This document shows positions 16,126 to 24,547 of a stretch of 64,000 bases of DNA, in pieces. The DNA comes from an uncultured Actinomycetes bacterium. Lineage in GTDB: Bacteria > Actinomycetota > Acidimicrobiia > Acidimicrobiales > RAAP-2. The DNA lies in NCBI GenBank assembly GCA_903828785.1, contig CAIKNP010000019.1:43139-107138 (forward strand), in the 5' to 3' direction. The notes beneath the pieces were generated by a model, which saw only the letters and a list, made by a program, of their open reading frames with translations, was not told the DNA's origin and ran no database searches. The translations under genes were made by a program, and so were the position numbers. Each line of letters begins with the position of its first letter. Within the stretch, counting starts at the first letter, position 1.

Positions 16126-17166
16126 GTGAAACAAAAATTTGTTGCCGGCCTTATTGGCGTCGTCGCGGTTGCCACTTGCTTCACGAGTGCCGCCTTGGCA
16201 TCTACTCCACAAGTAGTGACAGCTAAGGCAGTGCTGTTCAGCAATCCTTCCAAGCACCGCCCCCTTATGCGGATCATTTTTCCACAGGCCGTGAAGGCCA
16301 GCGCCTTGCCCGAACTTCAGACCACACCGGCGCTCACCACCAAGTGGGTCCAGTTGTCCGCCAATGTGGTTGAGGCCTTCATCACCGGGGCAATGCCTTC
16401 CCCCTTCGGCTATTCGGTAAACGTTCCCGCTAGCTACCAATGCGCTTCCGGTGGGTGCACCTTGAATGCCTCGACACCCCAGCTGACCACGCAGCACTAC
16501 ACGCTCCCGTGGGCTGCTCAACTCTTGGCCGAGTTGAAGTACCTCCCCCTCGCATTTGTCCCAACGGTCGTTTCGTCCAACCCAGCGGTGTGGGTGCCCG
16601 GCCACTTCGTGTGGAAGTATTCGCTACTCACCTCCACCCTGCAATCACAATGGAGTACCACTCGGCCCTCGGTGGTCCTCACCGGTGCCGTCATGAACTT
16701 CCAAAATACCCTCGGCCTGCCCGTAACGGGGGTGGTCGATCCTCCAACGTGGACGGCCCTCCTGTCGGCTGCTTTGCACCATAAATACGATCCCGTGGCG
16801 TATAACTACGTGCGAGTTTCCCAGGCAGTTCCCGAGACTCTGACCCTCTACATCGCTGGTCGCCCGGTGTACAAGAGCCTCGTGAATACCGGCATTCCTG
16901 GGGCCACCACGGCTCCAGGCACTTACCCCGTCTACCTGCGCTACGTGACGACAACCATGAGGGGGACAAACCCCAACGGCACGCCGTACAACGACACCGG
17001 CATTCCATGGGTCTCGTACTTCAATGGCGGTGACGCTCTTCACGGCTTCATCCGCTCTTCCTACGGAACTCCCCAGAGTCTCGGCTGCGTGGAGATGCCC
17101 TTCGCCAATGCGGGCAAAGTTTGGCCACACACCCCGCTGGGGACGCTCGTAACTATTCTTCCCTAG
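16126..17166 (+). CDS. Secreted L,D-transpeptidase (YkuD domain) with peptidoglycan-binding region
   Basis: 346 residues from a GTG at 16126, which puts a clean signal peptide first (MKQKFVAGLIGVVAVATCFT, cleavage likely after SAALA, residue 25). A peptidoglycan-binding-like segment (NFQNTLGLPVTGVVDPPTW) is followed by the YkuD catalytic domain with His306 (LHGFIR) and Cys321 (QSLGCVEM). The usual catalytic wording is SHGC; here it is SLGC. These enzymes form 3-3 crosslinks between meso-DAP residues in the wall, which fits the meso-DAP pathway in this window. The 3' end overlaps that of dinB by 14 nt on the other strand. Confidence 0.88.
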   Translation: MKQKFVAGLIGVVAVATCFTSAALASTPQVVTAKAVLFSNPSKHRPLMRIIFPQAVKASALPELQTTPALTTKWVQLSANVVEAFITGAMPSPFGYSVNVPASYQCASGGCTLNASTPQLTTQHYTLPWAAQLLAELKYLPLAFVPTVVSSNPAVWVPGHFVWKYSLLTSTLQSQWSTTRPSVVLTGAVMNFQNTLGLPVTGVVDPPTWTALLSAALHHKYDPVAYNYVRVSQAVPETLTLYIAGRPVYKSLVNTGIPGATTAPGTYPVYLRYVTTTMRGTNPNGTPYNDTGIPWVSYFNGGDALHGFIRSSYGTPQSLGCVEMPFANAGKVWPHTPLGTLVTILP

Positions 17167-18487
17167 CGTCGGGCCCAAAGGCGTGCCGACCACGTTGAAC
17201 CGCTACGTCAACTATGCCGAAGCGCAATTCACTCGCGAGCCCCACCGCGTCAACACCGTAGCGCTGGCGAATTTCGTCGAGCGTGTCTCGTAGGGCTTCG
17301 TTGGCAACTTGCTGACTACGAGACGCTTCCACCGCCCCCGAACGACCAGTGCTGTCGTCGTCCATTCCGAAACTCAATTGCACTTCATTACGGTCACGCT
17401 CCACAAAAGAAGAGAGGTGCAGGGCCAGCAGTCGAACGGGCAAGACCAGGTTGACACTTTCGAGCAACGCCATCCCCACCGCCGCGATCGCCCCCTCGGC
17501 GTCTATGCCAAAGGGTAAAGACTGAGAACGCTGCACCATGGACAAATCGTCAAAACGAACACCGATAGTCACCGTGCGAGCAACCTGCCCTCGGCCCCGT
17601 AGGGCGCGAGCAACGACACCGGCGTGGTGCAAGACTTTGGGGCGAAGGGCCTCGAGACCCACGAGAGACTGCCCAAAGGTCTGGTCGTGCCCCAGTGATT
17701 TCATGGCGCGCTGCACGACGACGTCTCCCAAGTCCTCCCCTTGAGCGTACGAAGTCAACATTGCGGCCATGGCCGGACCGAAGTGATGCGCCAGCGTCGC
17801 CTGGTCAACCCCGAGGAGGTCTCGCACCATTCGCAGACCGAGTTGATTGAGGCGTTTCGCCGTTGCGGGACCCACCCCCCAAAGTGCGCGTACCGGTAGT
17901 TCGTTCAGCCACTGCTGTTCGAGCGCGGGACTGACCCACACCACCCCGGCGCCAGCCAGCAGTTTGCCGTTCACCACGTTCGGCTTGGACTCCTTCGACG
18001 CCAACTTGGCGAAGAGTTTATTTCGAGCAACCCCGATCCCCGAATCCAAACGCAACTCGTCCATCAGTCGCTGACGCAGGTTTCGGGCCGCCTGCAAAGG
18101 TCGCACCCCCAAGGAGGAGAGTCCTCGAAGGTCGGCGAAGACCTCGTCGAGGCTGATGGGTTCAAAGAGCGGGGTCACGTCATTCACAATCTGGTGAAAC
18201 TTCGCCGAGTACTCTTCGTAACGGTCGAATCGCCCCGGCAGCACGACTAGGGCGGGACACAGCCGCTTGGCGGTGACGGTGGGCATGGCGGACCGAACCC
18301 CGAATCGACGAGCTTCGTAGCTCGCCGAGGCGATCACACCGCGCTCGCCCGCCCCACCCACACACACTGGTCGACCCCGTAATGAAGGATCGTCGAGAAT
18401 CTCAACCGAAGCGAAGAAGGCGTCGAGATCAACGTGAAGAAGGGGGGCCTCGTCTATTGAGGGGTCGTCAGAATGCGAATTCGACAC
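17153..18487 (-). CDS. dinB: DNA polymerase IV (Y-family)
   Basis: About 444 residues from a GTG at 18487; another GTG at 18514 is in frame. Palm motifs LHVDLDAFFASVE (N-terminal Asp) and SLDEVFADL (acidic pair), SASYEARRFGV, the HhH thumb (LWGVGPATAKRL) and the little-finger domain follow in order. It performs error-prone lesion bypass. No LexA box is visible directly upstream; it is the last of the nrdR - PIG-L - dinB run and overlaps the PIG-L gene by 20 nt, so it may be transcribed from nrdR or further upstream. Confidence 0.9.
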   Translation of the reverse strand: MSNSHSDDPSIDEAPLLHVDLDAFFASVEILDDPSLRGRPVCVGGAGERGVIASASYEARRFGVRSAMPTVTAKRLCPALVVLPGRFDRYEEYSAKFHQIVNDVTPLFEPISLDEVFADLRGLSSLGVRPLQAARNLRQRLMDELRLDSGIGVARNKLFAKLASKESKPNVVNGKLLAGAGVVWVSPALEQQWLNELPVRALWGVGPATAKRLNQLGLRMVRDLLGVDQATLAHHFGPAMAAMLTSYAQGEDLGDVVVQRAMKSLGHDQTFGQSLVGLEALRPKVLHHAGVVARALRGRGQVARTVTIGVRFDDLSMVQRSQSLPFGIDAEGAIAAVGMALLESVNLVLPVRLLALHLSSFVERDRNEVQLSFGMDDDSTGRSGAVEASRSQQVANEALRDTLDEIRQRYGVDAVGLASELRFGIVDVAVQRGRHAFGPDAREE

Positions 18488-19175
18488 AGCGAAACGATTC
18501 CGCAAACGCCACACCGACGGGTCTACCGGCCTGGGCGGCCCGCGAACGCACCATCTGAGCTATACCCTCAGCGTCTTCGCCCACTTGCGAACGATGGGCG
18601 AGGACGGCCGCAATCTTTGATTCGATAGCACTGCCAATATCAATAGCCACATCGGGCTCGTGCGTTCCGGTCAACAGCAATGTCGCCACCGGGTGCGCCT
18701 CACCGGCCGAAGGAAAATACAGCGGCATCGCTGCAGCGGGTGCCACTGAGTCAAGCAGAGCCCAACCCGTCTCACGATGATCTCGGTGGTTCACGTAGAC
18801 ACCGCCGAAGAAAGTGGCCGTGGGGTCCGGTCCTAAGACCACTTCAGCCTTCGCAGCGCGGATAATAGAAACGAGTATCTCCCGGAGGTCTTCGGAGTTA
18901 GAAATCTCGCCATCGGGAAATCCTAATTCGTGCACTTTCGATACTCCAAGCAGGGCCGCCGCCTGCGTCAACTCGGCACTACGAATAGCCGCGATGTCAC
19001 CCTCGACGATTTGATTGATACGAGTACCTTTGGCACCGTCACAGACAACCACCAGGTGAACCTCTGACCCGCTCGCCGCCCATTGAGCCAGACACCCGCC
19101 CGCCGCGACGTCGGCGTCATCAGGGTGGGCGTAGACGGCTACGACACTGGCGGGACGATACGACGCTAGGCGCAC
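18468..19175 (-). CDS. PIG-L family deacetylase (LmbE-like)
   Basis: 235 residues from a GTG at 19175, 2 nt after the nrdR stop. The zinc-site motif VYAHPDDADVAAGGCLAQWA and the second motif NHRDHRETGW are those of PIG-L/LmbE N-acetylglucosaminyl deacetylases, which include MshB and Mca of mycothiol metabolism and BshB of bacillithiol. The first motif has HPDDAD rather than HPDDE, typical of a different branch, so a mycothiol role is only a possibility. Expression is likely linked with nrdR. Confidence 0.87.
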   Translation of the reverse strand: MRLASYRPASVVAVYAHPDDADVAAGGCLAQWAASGSEVHLVVVCDGAKGTRINQIVEGDIAAIRSAELTQAAALLGVSKVHELGFPDGEISNSEDLREILVSIIRAAKAEVVLGPDPTATFFGGVYVNHRDHRETGWALLDSVAPAAAMPLYFPSAGEAHPVATLLLTGTHEPDVAIDIGSAIESKIAAVLAHRSQVGEDAEGIAQMVRSRAAQAGRPVGVAFAESFRCVEFAF

Positions 19176-19177
19176 GA

Positions 19178-19648
19178 TTAGCTGCGCAACTTCGGTGCGG
19201 TCGTTTTGATCAACATGCCAAGCTCCTTGGCGAAATCATTGGCCTCGGCAAATCCCTTGTACACCGAGGCGAAACGAACATAGGCCACGTCGTCGACCGT
19301 GCGAAGCGCCTCGAGCGCCGCCACGCCAATCTCTTCACTCGTTACGTCGCGATTTAGCAAGCGCATTGATTCTTCAATCTTCTCCACCATGGCGGACATC
19401 ACTTCTTCGTCAACCGGCCGGTTCTTGCAAGCGCTGCGCACGCCTTTAAGAATTTTGGACCTATTGAATGGCTCGCGATCGCCGGAACGTTTCACCACGT
19501 TCAGCACAACTTCCTCAATGCGTTCAAAGGTGGTGTATCGCTGCGAACAGGCTGAGCACTCCCTTCGGCGCCGAATGGCGACGCCATCTTCGGCAACTCG
19601 GGAATCGACGACGCGGTCGTCATCGGTGGAACAAAAGGGGCACCGCAC
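19178..19648 (-). CDS. nrdR: Transcriptional repressor NrdR
   Basis: 156 residues from a GTG at 19648. Zinc ribbon with Cys3, Cys6, Cys31 and Cys34 (CPFC, CSAC) and an ATP-cone from about residue 48 (VVKRSGDREPFNRSKILKGV). Length and wording are standard. NrdR senses ATP/dATP and represses ribonucleotide reductase operons. No nrd genes are in the window. As in mycobacteria it neighbours a LysM-domain gene and lexA, but here two extra genes lie between the LysM gene and lexA. Confidence 0.97.
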   Translation of the reverse strand: MRCPFCSTDDDRVVDSRVAEDGVAIRRRRECSACSQRYTTFERIEEVVLNVVKRSGDREPFNRSKILKGVRSACKNRPVDEEVMSAMVEKIEESMRLLNRDVTSEEIGVAALEALRTVDDVAYVRFASVYKGFAEANDFAKELGMLIKTTAPKLRS

Positions 19649-19678
19649 GAGCCCACGTTACTCCAAATACGGAATTTT

Positions 19679-20116
19679 TCAGGGAATTAAAATGTGTTCA
19701 CCGGTCAGCACGACACTCGAACGGATTTGTGAACGCAAAACGACGAAGGCTCGGTGAGGGTTTAGTGGATTGACTTTCTCGGCGATGCTGCTCAGCGTGT
19801 CACCAGCCTGCACGACATAGACCTGTCCGGGCGCAAGTTGGCTGCCGGTTTCCATCTGAATAGGCAATCCAGTAGCTGTCGTACCGCCAAAAGCGTGACC
19901 GGGACCGCACAGTGCCGTGATCGTAGCGAGAATCGCTACGACGAGCACTACTCGTCGTCGGCGCTTCAGCATGGCTGCTCGCGCTGCTCGACGTTGCTGG
20001 ACCAGTGGTCCTGAACGGAAGGTACGAAGCTCGGGAGCCGGCTGAGGAACCAGTCGCAAGTCTGGTCGACGAGGTGCGTCGAACTCGAAGTCATGGTGTA
20101 GTTCGGTAACTGCCAT
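19679..20116 (-). CDS. SOS-controlled LysM-domain membrane protein (ChiZ/YneA-like)
   Basis: 145 residues from the ATG at 20116, chosen because AAGGAG lies 6 nt upstream; an ATG at 20131 is less well placed. A cytoplasmic basic N-terminus ends in KRRRR, one membrane helix follows (VVLVVAILATITALCG), then a single extracellular LysM domain (YVVQAGDTLSSIAEKVN..LTGEHILIP). The location beside nrdR and near lexA, the LysM domain and the two LexA boxes match Mycobacterium Rv2719c/ChiZ and functionally Bacillus YneA, which halt division during DNA damage. That role is inferred by synteny and domain layout. Confidence 0.88.
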   Translation of the reverse strand: MAVTELHHDFEFDAPRRPDLRLVPQPAPELRTFRSGPLVQQRRAARAAMLKRRRRVVLVVAILATITALCGPGHAFGGTTATGLPIQMETGSQLAPGQVYVVQAGDTLSSIAEKVNPLNPHRAFVVLRSQIRSSVVLTGEHILIP

Positions 20117-20135
20117 TTGGTGCTCCTTCATCTAT

Positions 20136-20180
20136 CGAACATCTGTTCGTAATTATAAACGAACAGATGTTCGTATGCAA
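20136..20180 (-). promoter_or_regulatory. Promoter of LysM gene with two LexA boxes
   Basis: On the minus strand, -35 TTGCAT (20175-20180) and perfect -10 TATAAT (20152-20157) are 17 nt apart. A LexA box CGAACAGATGTTCG (20160-20173) fills the spacer and a second, CGAACATCTGTTCG (20136-20149), covers the start-site region. Both match CGAAC-N4-GTTCG exactly. Double occupancy predicts tight repression. Confidence 0.9.
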
Positions 20181-20188
20181 ATAAACTT

Positions 20189-21523
20189 CTAAGAGCCCTG
20201 AATCTCCAGTAATTTCCGCCCAACTCGACCAAAGTCATTGGCTGGGCCAGAGAATCCCTGCAGACCTCGAGCTACATCTTCAACACTTCGCACCAAACGG
20301 ATCCGGTGGCGACGAACCTTCTGGGCACAGGCTAGAGAGAGGGTGTCACAGGGATGATCGTGCGAGTCAGTCACTTGTCCGTCAGTTACCCAAACAATGG
20401 GCTCGCCATTGCGTCGCAGTGAGCACGCCCAGTCCAAGGCGGGACCGTCCACGCCGTTTCCCACGTTGCCACTGGGGATACTGGGTACGACCCCCCGACC
20501 ATCGGCAAGGACCCAGGCGTTTGGCGTTTGGCCCAGATCCCCAGGACGATGGCTGTAGCCCAGAATCACCGCATCGGGAGCGACTTTTAAGAGCGATGTG
20601 AGAGCCTCTGGTGCGATATCCATGGAGCCGGATTGATCAATCAAGACGACGCCTCCACCCACTCGACGCCTATTGCTGAAGGCCCGCTGTAGGGGGTCCG
20701 TCAGCAATCGAGATGGGTAGCGCAGTGCGACCCCGGTGGAGGCTGGCCTCGTCCCTCGCCGCAGCGGTCGTCGCCGCACTGTGAGGTCCTGGTCTCCGAC
20801 GGACACGAGCAGTGGAGCAAATCGCATGGTCGGTGCGCGTCTGCTTCCGGGGGCCAGGCTTCGCCGAAACCGTTGAAGACTCTCACCACCCGCGGGGGCG
20901 TGGGACTCAATTGCCTCGCTCAACATCCGCGCCAGAGGCAGAGTAACGCGTTCGTATCCTTCGGGCGAACCGTTGCCGAGCAGACGAGTCGAACCCAACT
21001 CGCGGGCATCGCGACTATCTACCAATGCTCGGGCGCTCTTCGCGATGGCCCTCATTGGTGCCAGCCACTCGGAACGAGACTGCCGAATACCGCGAAAGTA
21101 GTCACGCTCGGCACCCGTTCCCAGTACCGCGAGCAAGAAACACAATGCCTCTCCCCACTCACCTTCACGAGCTATTCGTTCCGCACCAACCCGTTCACTG
21201 CCATCGCGCAACAAATTGGTGTCGAAATCCATTCGCGTGAGAATGGTGTTCACCCGAAACTCCTCGGCGCACTCCAAGGCTCGGTCGTGAATGCCCCACG
21301 TTGCTTCAGCGGCAAGTCTCGTATGAGGACTCACGCGCAAGTGCACCAACTCATGGGCCCGTACCGCACGGTGCACCGGCGCAGTCCCGAGGGGCACGGT
21401 GAGAATACGCTCGGTGAAGTTACAGCTCGCCCCACCCCGCTGAGACGAGCCGCGACTCACTCGCCAAGCACCGGGCACTAATCCATCGTCACGTCCGGTC
21501 ACCAGTTCGGGGAAAACGTTCAA
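20189..21523 (-). CDS. Putative metallopeptidase-like protein with C-terminal VWA domain
   Basis: 444 residues from a TTG at 21523 that overlaps the ATPase stop (TTGA, 4 nt). The N-terminal half has an HExxH motif (His57-Glu58-Leu-Val-His61) followed by an acidic helix ECAEEFRVN; the C-terminal half is a von Willebrand A domain with the MIDAS motif DQSGS (296-300). The layout recalls DUF2201-type proteins that pair with MoxR ATPases. Protease activity is not shown; the motif may be degenerate. It is coupled to the ATPase gene and lies between the SOS-controlled LysM gene and lexA. Function unknown; a protein-remodelling or metal-insertion role would be usual for MoxR/VWA pairs. Confidence 0.8.
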   Translation of the reverse strand: MNVFPELVTGRDDGLVPGAWRVSRGSSQRGGASCNFTERILTVPLGTAPVHRAVRAHELVHLRVSPHTRLAAEATWGIHDRALECAEEFRVNTILTRMDFDTNLLRDGSERVGAERIAREGEWGEALCFLLAVLGTGAERDYFRGIRQSRSEWLAPMRAIAKSARALVDSRDARELGSTRLLGNGSPEGYERVTLPLARMLSEAIESHAPAGGESLQRFRRSLAPGSRRAPTMRFAPLLVSVGDQDLTVRRRPLRRGTRPASTGVALRYPSRLLTDPLQRAFSNRRRVGGGVVLIDQSGSMDIAPEALTSLLKVAPDAVILGYSHRPGDLGQTPNAWVLADGRGVVPSIPSGNVGNGVDGPALDWACSLRRNGEPIVWVTDGQVTDSHDHPCDTLSLACAQKVRRHRIRLVRSVEDVARGLQGFSGPANDFGRVGRKLLEIQGS

Positions 21524-22236
21524 CGCAGACTACCCACACGTAGGGCGTCAAGAACATCTTGACCCTGGGCCTCGCCGAACACCAACTGGGCTGCCCGCTC
21601 AGCCCCTATTGACCTTCGCAAGCCGTCAAACGCGTACCAGCGACGCAGGGAAATTCTCCTGACGTCCTCACCGAGTGCCGAATTTAACGCCGGCGTCTGT
21701 AGGTCGTCGCTCAGCGAAGTGACCGCTGAGGGATGGGGCTGGTCAATGCGGATAGCTACCGGAAATCGATCAAGCAAGGCGGAAGGTATTGCCGTGAGAT
21801 CTTCGAGATTGGTGGTCATTAGGACCGAAAATTCGGATCCGGGCTTCACCCACTCCCCCGTTTCTGGATTGCGCCAACGAGCTGACTCGGGTGAATCGGT
21901 CATCGCCAAGAGCGTGCTCAATGCATCACCCGAGGCTCGATCAACTTCGTCAACCACGAGCCGGCCACCGACACCACCTTGGCGCCAGGCACGTATTGCC
22001 GGACCTTCCCGCCACTCCCACCGTCCGTTGCCCACGGGCATCCACGAGCCCGTTATTTCCGCCGTCGTGAGGTCTTCGGTGCACACCAAACGCTCCGCCG
22101 GTCCCCCGGATGTGGCCAAACGCAATGCGGCATAGGTTTTGCCCGTACCGGGCGGACCGTAAAGCAGAATACGCTTTAGCCCGGCTGCAATCACATCCGA
22201 TAAATCCTTCCAGCACTTGCCTGGTTCCATTTCCAC
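21520..22236 (-). CDS. MoxR-type AAA+ ATPase
   Basis: 238 residues from a GTG at 22236 (ATG at 22230 also possible). Walker A GPPGTGKT (27-34), Walker B LVVDEVD (about 93-99), sensor 1 TTN (141-143) and an arginine in LLDRF (157) are in AAA+ order; the wording resembles MoxR and 5-methylcytosine-dependent McrB-like ATPases of small size. Such ATPases usually act as chaperones on a VWA partner, encoded here by the overlapping next gene. A near-consensus LexA box lies about 84-97 nt upstream, so SOS control is likely. It occupies the space where mycobacteria have the LysM gene directly beside lexA. Confidence 0.85.
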   Translation of the reverse strand: MEMEPGKCWKDLSDVIAAGLKRILLYGPPGTGKTYAALRLATSGGPAERLVCTEDLTTAEITGSWMPVGNGRWEWREGPAIRAWRQGGVGGRLVVDEVDRASGDALSTLLAMTDSPESARWRNPETGEWVKPGSEFSVLMTTNLEDLTAIPSALLDRFPVAIRIDQPHPSAVTSLSDDLQTPALNSALGEDVRRISLRRWYAFDGLRRSIGAERAAQLVFGEAQGQDVLDALRVGSLR

Positions 22237-22319
22237 GCTCTTGCACCTTTCTCACTCGTCCTGCCGAAAACGGCTGTCACAACGGTCGGTGCGACGAGCG
22301 GAGGCTTCGCTCTTTTTTA

Positions 22320-22333
22320 CGAACAGGTGTTTG
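22320..22333. promoter_or_regulatory. Near-consensus LexA box between the MoxR gene and lexA
   Basis: CGAACAGGTGTTTG matches CGAAC-N4-GTTCG with one mismatch. It sits upstream of the minus-strand ATPase gene and abuts the lexA -35 box, so it could serve either direction. Confidence 0.7.
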
Positions 22334-22375
22334 ATTCTTTGTCACGAGTGTCCTAGTATTACGAACAACTGTTCG
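22331..22375 (+). promoter_or_regulatory. lexA promoter with LexA box
   Basis: A -35 box TTGATT (22331-22336) and -10 box TAGTAT (22354-22359) are 17 nt apart. A perfect LexA box CGAACAACTGTTCG (22362-22375) covers the expected start site, consistent with autoregulation. The ribosome binding site AAGGAG (22378-22383) follows. Confidence 0.88.
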
Positions 22376-22389
22376 TGAAGGAGTTCACC

Positions 22390-23025
22390 ATGGCTGAAGC
22401 TTTAACCCCGATGCGTCGATCGATACTGGAGTTCATCGTTGCCTACCAACGTGAACGGGACTTTCCCCCAACGATTCGAGAAATCGCGACCCACGTCGGC
22501 TTGAGTTCATCCGCCACCGTGAAGAACCACATTGACGTCCTCAAAAATGCCGGCTACATCGTAAGTAACCCCAACCAGGCTCGGACCCTCACGGTTCGCT
22601 TAGACGCCGAATCCCCCGCTGAGACCCAGGCCACCATCACCTCCATTCGCTCAATCCCCTACGTTGGTGACGTGGCTGCGGGCACCGGGGTGCTCGCTGC
22701 TGAAAACGACCACGAACTCATGGAGATCCCCGAGCAGTTCGCTGGTCGACGAGATAGCTTCGTCTTGAAAGTTCGTGGCGAGTCAATGATCGAGGCGGGA
22801 ATTCTCCCTGGCGACTACATCGTGGTTGAACGACAGAGCATTGCCGAGAAGGGGTCCATCGTCGTCGCTGGCATTCCCGGTGACGAGGCGACCGTCAAGC
22901 GCTACTTCCCCCAAGGGGCGCGCGTTGTTCTGAAGCCCGAGAATAGTTCCATGGAGCCAATGGACTTTGACGCCAATGACGTGGTCATCTTCGGTCGCGT
23001 GATTTCCGTGCTACGCAGCTACTAA
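22390..23025 (+). CDS. lexA: SOS-response repressor LexA
   Basis: 211 residues from the ATG at 22390, preceded by AAGGAG; the frame also opens at a GTG inside the LexA box, which is unlikely to be used. N-terminal winged helix (LTPMRRSILEFIVAYQ, GLSSSATVKNHIDVLKNAGY) and C-terminal S24 peptidase domain with cleavage site Ala97-Gly98 (GDVAAGTG), Ser132 (RGESMIEAG) and Lys170 (EATVKRY). It represses DNA-damage genes until RecA filaments trigger self-cleavage. Four LexA boxes in this window identify the LysM gene, the MoxR/VWA pair and lexA itself as likely targets. Confidence 0.97.
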   Translation: MAEALTPMRRSILEFIVAYQRERDFPPTIREIATHVGLSSSATVKNHIDVLKNAGYIVSNPNQARTLTVRLDAESPAETQATITSIRSIPYVGDVAAGTGVLAAENDHELMEIPEQFAGRRDSFVLKVRGESMIEAGILPGDYIVVERQSIAEKGSIVVAGIPGDEATVKRYFPQGARVVLKPENSSMEPMDFDANDVVIFGRVISVLRSY

Positions 23026-23736
23026 CTACTCGTCAATTGACTCGCCGAGGTAGACGGCGCGGATACGAGGATCGACCAAAAGATTCGTGGCCGTGTCGGT
23101 AATAGCAATGCGGCCATTCTCCATAACGTAACCGCGGTCGGCGATTCTCAGTGCTTGCGCTGCATTTTGCTCAACGACAAACACCGTTGTTCCGGAATCT
23201 CGAATTTCCTGAATAATTCGAAAGATTTGATCAATAATCATGGGCGCCAGCCCCATGGAAGGCTCGTCAAGAAGAAGCAGTCGAGGGTTTGACATCAGGG
23301 CCCGACCGATGGCGAGCATTTGCTGCTCGCCACCCGAGAGATTTCCGCCCAGCTGCTTGCGACGATCCTTAAGGATGGGAAAGAGCGTATAGATCCGATC
23401 AATGTCGTCGTCGAGCTTGTCCTTGCGAATGAACGCCCCCATCGCCAAGTTTTCCTCAACGGACATCACCGAAAATATTCGACGACCTTCAGGTACGTGA
23501 CTAATTCCCATACTCACGAATTGGTGCGCCGGAAGTCGACTAACGTCGCGATCCTCAAAAGACACGGTGCCGCCGACCACCTTGTTGAGACCCGACAACA
23601 TCCGCAGGGTCGTTGACTTACCTGCTCCGTTCGCCCCGAGGAGAGTGACGATTTCCCCCTGGTTCACTTCAAATGAAATACCGTGCAGCGCCGTTATCTG
23701 TCCGTAACGAACGACGGCGTCAACTACCTTAAGCAT
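23026..23736 (-). CDS. livF: Branched-chain amino-acid ABC transporter ATP-binding protein LivF
   Basis: 236 residues from the ATG at 23736, which has GGGGAG upstream; the longer frame overlaps livG further. Walker A LLGANGAGKST, signature NLSGGEQQM, Walker B LLLLDEPSMGLAP and the short C-terminus ending VDPRIRAVYLGE are standard for LivF. With LivG it powers uptake of branched-chain amino acids or related amides through LivH/LivM. It is the last gene of the livHMGF run and overlaps livG by 8 nt. Confidence 0.93.
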   Translation of the reverse strand: MLKVVDAVVRYGQITALHGISFEVNQGEIVTLLGANGAGKSTTLRMLSGLNKVVGGTVSFEDRDVSRLPAHQFVSMGISHVPEGRRIFSVMSVEENLAMGAFIRKDKLDDDIDRIYTLFPILKDRRKQLGGNLSGGEQQMLAIGRALMSNPRLLLLDEPSMGLAPMIIDQIFRIIQEIRDSGTTVFVVEQNAAQALRIADRGYVMENGRIAITDTATNLLVDPRIRAVYLGESIDE

Positions 23737-24547
23737 CACTACTCCCCAAAGCGGACCCCGCATCCGACGAGCCCAAGTAGGCATCGATCACTTTGTTATT
23801 CGATCGAATTTCGTCGGGAGTTCCTTCGGCGATTACTGAACCAAAGTTCAAGACGTACAGTCGCTCAGCCAAGGACATGACGAGCCGCATGTCGTGTTCG
23901 ATCAACAAGACCGAAACGGCCTTCTCTCGGGCAATTTTACGTATCAGTTCAGCGAGTTGTAACTTCTCCGAGGGATTCGTTCCGGCCGCGGGTTCGTCGA
24001 GGAGCAGAACCTCAGGGTTGGTTCCCAGGGCCCGAGCAATCTCTAGGCGTCGCCGATCACCGTACGGCAAGGAATCGGCGGGGGTGTTCAGCCGATGCGC
24101 CAGTCCCACAAACTCGAGGAGTTCCAGCGCCTTCTCATCCGAATGCTGCTCCTCGCGACGAGTCCGTGGCAAGGTCAACATTGCGCCTATGGGCCCCGTC
24201 TTCTGGCGAGCTTCGACACCCACTTTGATGTTTTCGAATGTCGACAGGGCATTAAACAATCGACTGGCCTGAAAGGTTCGTCCAATGCCCAAGCGGGCCA
24301 CCTTGTGAGGGGGGACACCAATCACGCTCGTTGATGCACCACTCGCTGAGTTAAAAGTAATGGAACCTTCTTGTGGCGAGTACACGCCCGTCAGTGAGTT
24401 AAAGAGAGAGGTCTTACCGGCTCCGTTGGGCCCAATGACCGCCAAGATTTCCCCGCGCCGATGTTGCAAATTTACCCCGCTCAGCGAGGTCACTCCACCG
24501 AAGCGCAGGGTCACGTTGGCCACGTCGAAGATGAGATCGTTGGTCAC
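23729..24547 (-). CDS. livG: Branched-chain amino-acid ABC transporter ATP-binding protein LivG
   Basis: 272 residues from a GTG at 24547, which overlaps the livM stop (GTGA). Walker A VIGPNGAGKTS, LivG-specific insert with IGRTFQASRLFNALSTFENI, a signature region LPYGDRRRLEIARAL, Walker B LLLDEPAAG. The C-terminus carries a small duplicated GSSDA stretch (LGSSDAGSALGSSDA) that is not typical. It pairs with LivF on the cytoplasmic side of the transporter. Confidence 0.93.
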   Translation of the reverse strand: MTNDLIFDVANVTLRFGGVTSLSGVNLQHRRGEILAVIGPNGAGKTSLFNSLTGVYSPQEGSITFNSASGASTSVIGVPPHKVARLGIGRTFQASRLFNALSTFENIKVGVEARQKTGPIGAMLTLPRTRREEQHSDEKALELLEFVGLAHRLNTPADSLPYGDRRRLEIARALGTNPEVLLLDEPAAGTNPSEKLQLAELIRKIAREKAVSVLLIEHDMRLVMSLAERLYVLNFGSVIAEGTPDEIRSNNKVIDAYLGSSDAGSALGSSDA

